DNA of 64,000 nucleotides from JAFGNV01 sp964612485 (GTDB lineage Bacteria; Chloroflexota; Anaerolineae; 4572-78; J111), in contig CAZTFF010000020.1 of NCBI GenBank assembly GCA_964612485.1, forward strand, positions 33,201 to 97,200, read 5' to 3'. Made by a program: the position numbers and the translations under genes. Under the pieces are notes generated by a model, which searched no databases, was not told the DNA's origin, and was given only the letters and a program-made list of their open reading frames with translations. Positions 62,798 through 64,000 of the stretch are shown in pieces (within the stretch, counting starts at the first letter, position 1; every line of letters starts with the position of its first letter).

Positions 62798-63988
62798 TTA
62801 TTCAAGCGATGTCACCTCAAAACTGACGCCCTGCTGGGCGGCCTGGTAAAGCGCGGCTACTTCACCGGCTCTAAGCTGATCGGCCATGGTTTTTAGTTCG
62901 GCCAGTTGGGCATTGGCGGCAGCCATATCTTCAAGTTGGAGAATTTCCAGGCTTTTGTCTTGAAGGGCAGAAACCTGGTTTTTCACGGCGGTGGCCGCTT
63001 CAACTACGGCGGGCTGCCCGCTCAACAAGGTAGAAATTTGTTCCGTATACCCAACCACCCCAAAACCATCTCCGGGGTTTTCGGCGTTGCCGTTGCCATC
63101 GTGGTCACCAAAACGAGGGCCGGCGGCCCCTTCAAGAATATTGACCACGTGTTCCAGGTGGGTTCGCGTTTCGGGCAGCGCGCCAATCGCGCCGGCGTTC
63201 ACCGCATTTTGAACGTGCTGGACCGCAATATCGGTTTGAGCGATCAATCCCGGCAAAAAAGCGGTATCCAACGGGGTCGCCGGTTCGCCCTGATTCTTTA
63301 CAAAGAGGCGGCGGGCATTGGCCAATGCTTCAGCCTCCATCCCCCCGGCAAAAACTACCGGGCCGATGGCAGACTCACTGCCGCCCGCCGGTTCAAGCGA
63401 TACTTCCAGGCGGCTATAGCGGCTCAACAGGTTTTCGGTGCCGGGCGAATTCCATTGGAGGGTCGCAGTACCATCGGCATTTACCGTTAGAGGGCCTACA
63501 TTGGTGGCGCTGCCGTCATCGGCCACCAGCCAGCCCTGGTACGCCTGGCCCTCCGGCGGGGCGGGAACACCGGTCAGGTTCAGCACAAACTGGTCGGCGG
63601 TGCCTAAATTATTGCGGAATCCGGCGGTGCCGCCCGCCTGAACTGCCGGCTCGGGGGTGGGTGTGGGAGGATCGGGTTCGGGGGTGTCCGTTGGTTCCGG
63701 CTCGGGTTGAGGCGTATTGGTCGGATCAGATTCTGTAGCCGCCTCTTCTGCCGGCGTATCGGTTGGCTCAACCTCTGGTTCCGGGGTATCGGTGGGAGAT
63801 TGTTCCACCATCGTTGGGGTGGCTGTGGGCGGGTCGGGTTCAGGCGTGGGCGTTTCGGTGGGGGCAACAGCCTCGGCCATTTCAGCCGCAGTGGTAGCCG
63901 TAGGCGGCTCGCTTTCCGACGAGGCGCCGCCACACGCGCTCAACAACAAGATAGACAGGGCCAACATCAAAAAATGACGGGTCTTCAT
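62798..63988 (-). CDS. Thr/Pro-rich lipoprotein with anti-sigma-K-like domain
   Basis: 396 residues; ATG 63988 with AGGAGAGG before it, so the gene is complete. Signal peptide with lipobox LLSAC (Cys19); a long Thr/Pro/Glu spacer to about residue 120; a domain near 125-210 (NLTGVPAPPEGQAYQGWLV and TLQWNSPGTENLLSRYSRLEVSLEPAGG) resembling the extracytoplasmic RskA (anti-sigma-K) module; then a helical C-terminal part with FGDHDGNGNAENPGDGFGVVGY. No cytosolic sigma-binding domain is present, so a sigma-regulating role is not indicated. Confidence 0.75.
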   Translation of the reverse strand: MKTRHFLMLALSILLLSACGGASSESEPPTATTAAEMAEAVAPTETPTPEPDPPTATPTMVEQSPTDTPEPEVEPTDTPAEEAATESDPTNTPQPEPEPTDTPEPDPPTPTPEPAVQAGGTAGFRNNLGTADQFVLNLTGVPAPPEGQAYQGWLVADDGSATNVGPLTVNADGTATLQWNSPGTENLLSRYSRLEVSLEPAGGSESAIGPVVFAGGMEAEALANARRLFVKNQGEPATPLDTAFLPGLIAQTDIAVQHVQNAVNAGAIGALPETRTHLEHVVNILEGAAGPRFGDHDGNGNAENPGDGFGVVGYTEQISTLLSGQPAVVEAATAVKNQVSALQDKSLEILQLEDMAAANAQLAELKTMADQLRAGEVAALYQAAQQGVSFEVTSLE

Positions 63989-64000
63989 TTTTCCTCTCCT

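Noticed and set aside
62798..63988. RskA-like domain as evidence of a sigma/anti-sigma system
   Set aside because: The protein is a lipoprotein with no cytosolic domain and no sigma factor gene is adjacent.

Overview
The window reads as an ordinary chromosomal segment of a bacterium of the phylum Chloroflexota, most likely class Anaerolineae, probably from a metagenome assembly. This is an inference. It rests on many membrane-anchored or lipoprotein genes with Thr/Pro linkers of the TPTPTP type, a PA14 protein, a YfhO-family membrane protein, a bacterial tricorn protease, DUF2254, double PRC-barrel proteins, canonical AGGAGG ribosome binding sites and short palindromic intergenic repeats. A run of 100 Ns at 1305-1404 is a scaffold gap. 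No rRNA, tRNA, CRISPR array, prophage, transposase or replication origin was recognised. Layout, 1-6.9 kb: the 3' part of pncB, a PA14-domain membrane protein interrupted by the gap, then a tight forward cluster of GNAT acetyltransferase, nicotinamidase-like pncA, MgtC, YihY/BrkB, DUF2892 and CDF transporter. pncA and pncB together suggest NAD salvage. 6.9-20.2 kb: a mostly reverse block that looks like envelope and stress physiology. It has four PRC-barrel proteins (three are close double-barrel paralogues, one of them forward at 18.6 kb), a giant coiled-coil protein built of five 54-residue and five 49-residue repeats, an ABC-2 exporter, a DksA-type zinc-finger protein, a degenerate stand-alone receiver, a CsbD/DUF883-like protein, a frameshifted KefB-type antiporter and a TauE/SafE permease. 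20.5-26.9 kb: ilvD and a small unknown protein, then a reverse, translationally coupled four-gene operon (GNAT, NSAR/MenC-like enolase-superfamily enzyme, SAF-domain oxidoreductase, cyclase-family hydrolase) that could act on N-acylated amino acids. 27-32.4 kb: forward genes for a parvulin lipoprotein, a TPR-like protein, two tandem Thr/Pro-rich membrane proteins (one ending in an Excalibur-like motif) and a single-domain KaiC-like ATPase. 32.5-41.1 kb: YfhO, a TolB-like propeller protein followed by mtaB, D-lactate-dehydrogenase-like and AlkD-like genes, GYD and MazG-like genes. 41.3-51.8 kb: Eis-like GNAT, DUF2254, two tandem glycosidase-like paralogues, MscS, a DapB-like dehydrogenase and a sulfatase with an altered signature. 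52-64 kb: gyrB, tricorn, two XdhC-family genes, an acyl-CoA ligase, a HAMP class III cyclase and a Thr/Pro-rich lipoprotein. The most notable non-coding observations are a 97-98 bp MITE-like element present twice in opposite orientations (28082 and 58792), each flanked by a 9-10 bp target duplication, and a short motif shared by two intergenic regions (973-1080 and 15904-16044) that sits inside different but pairing stems, which could be a structured RNA.
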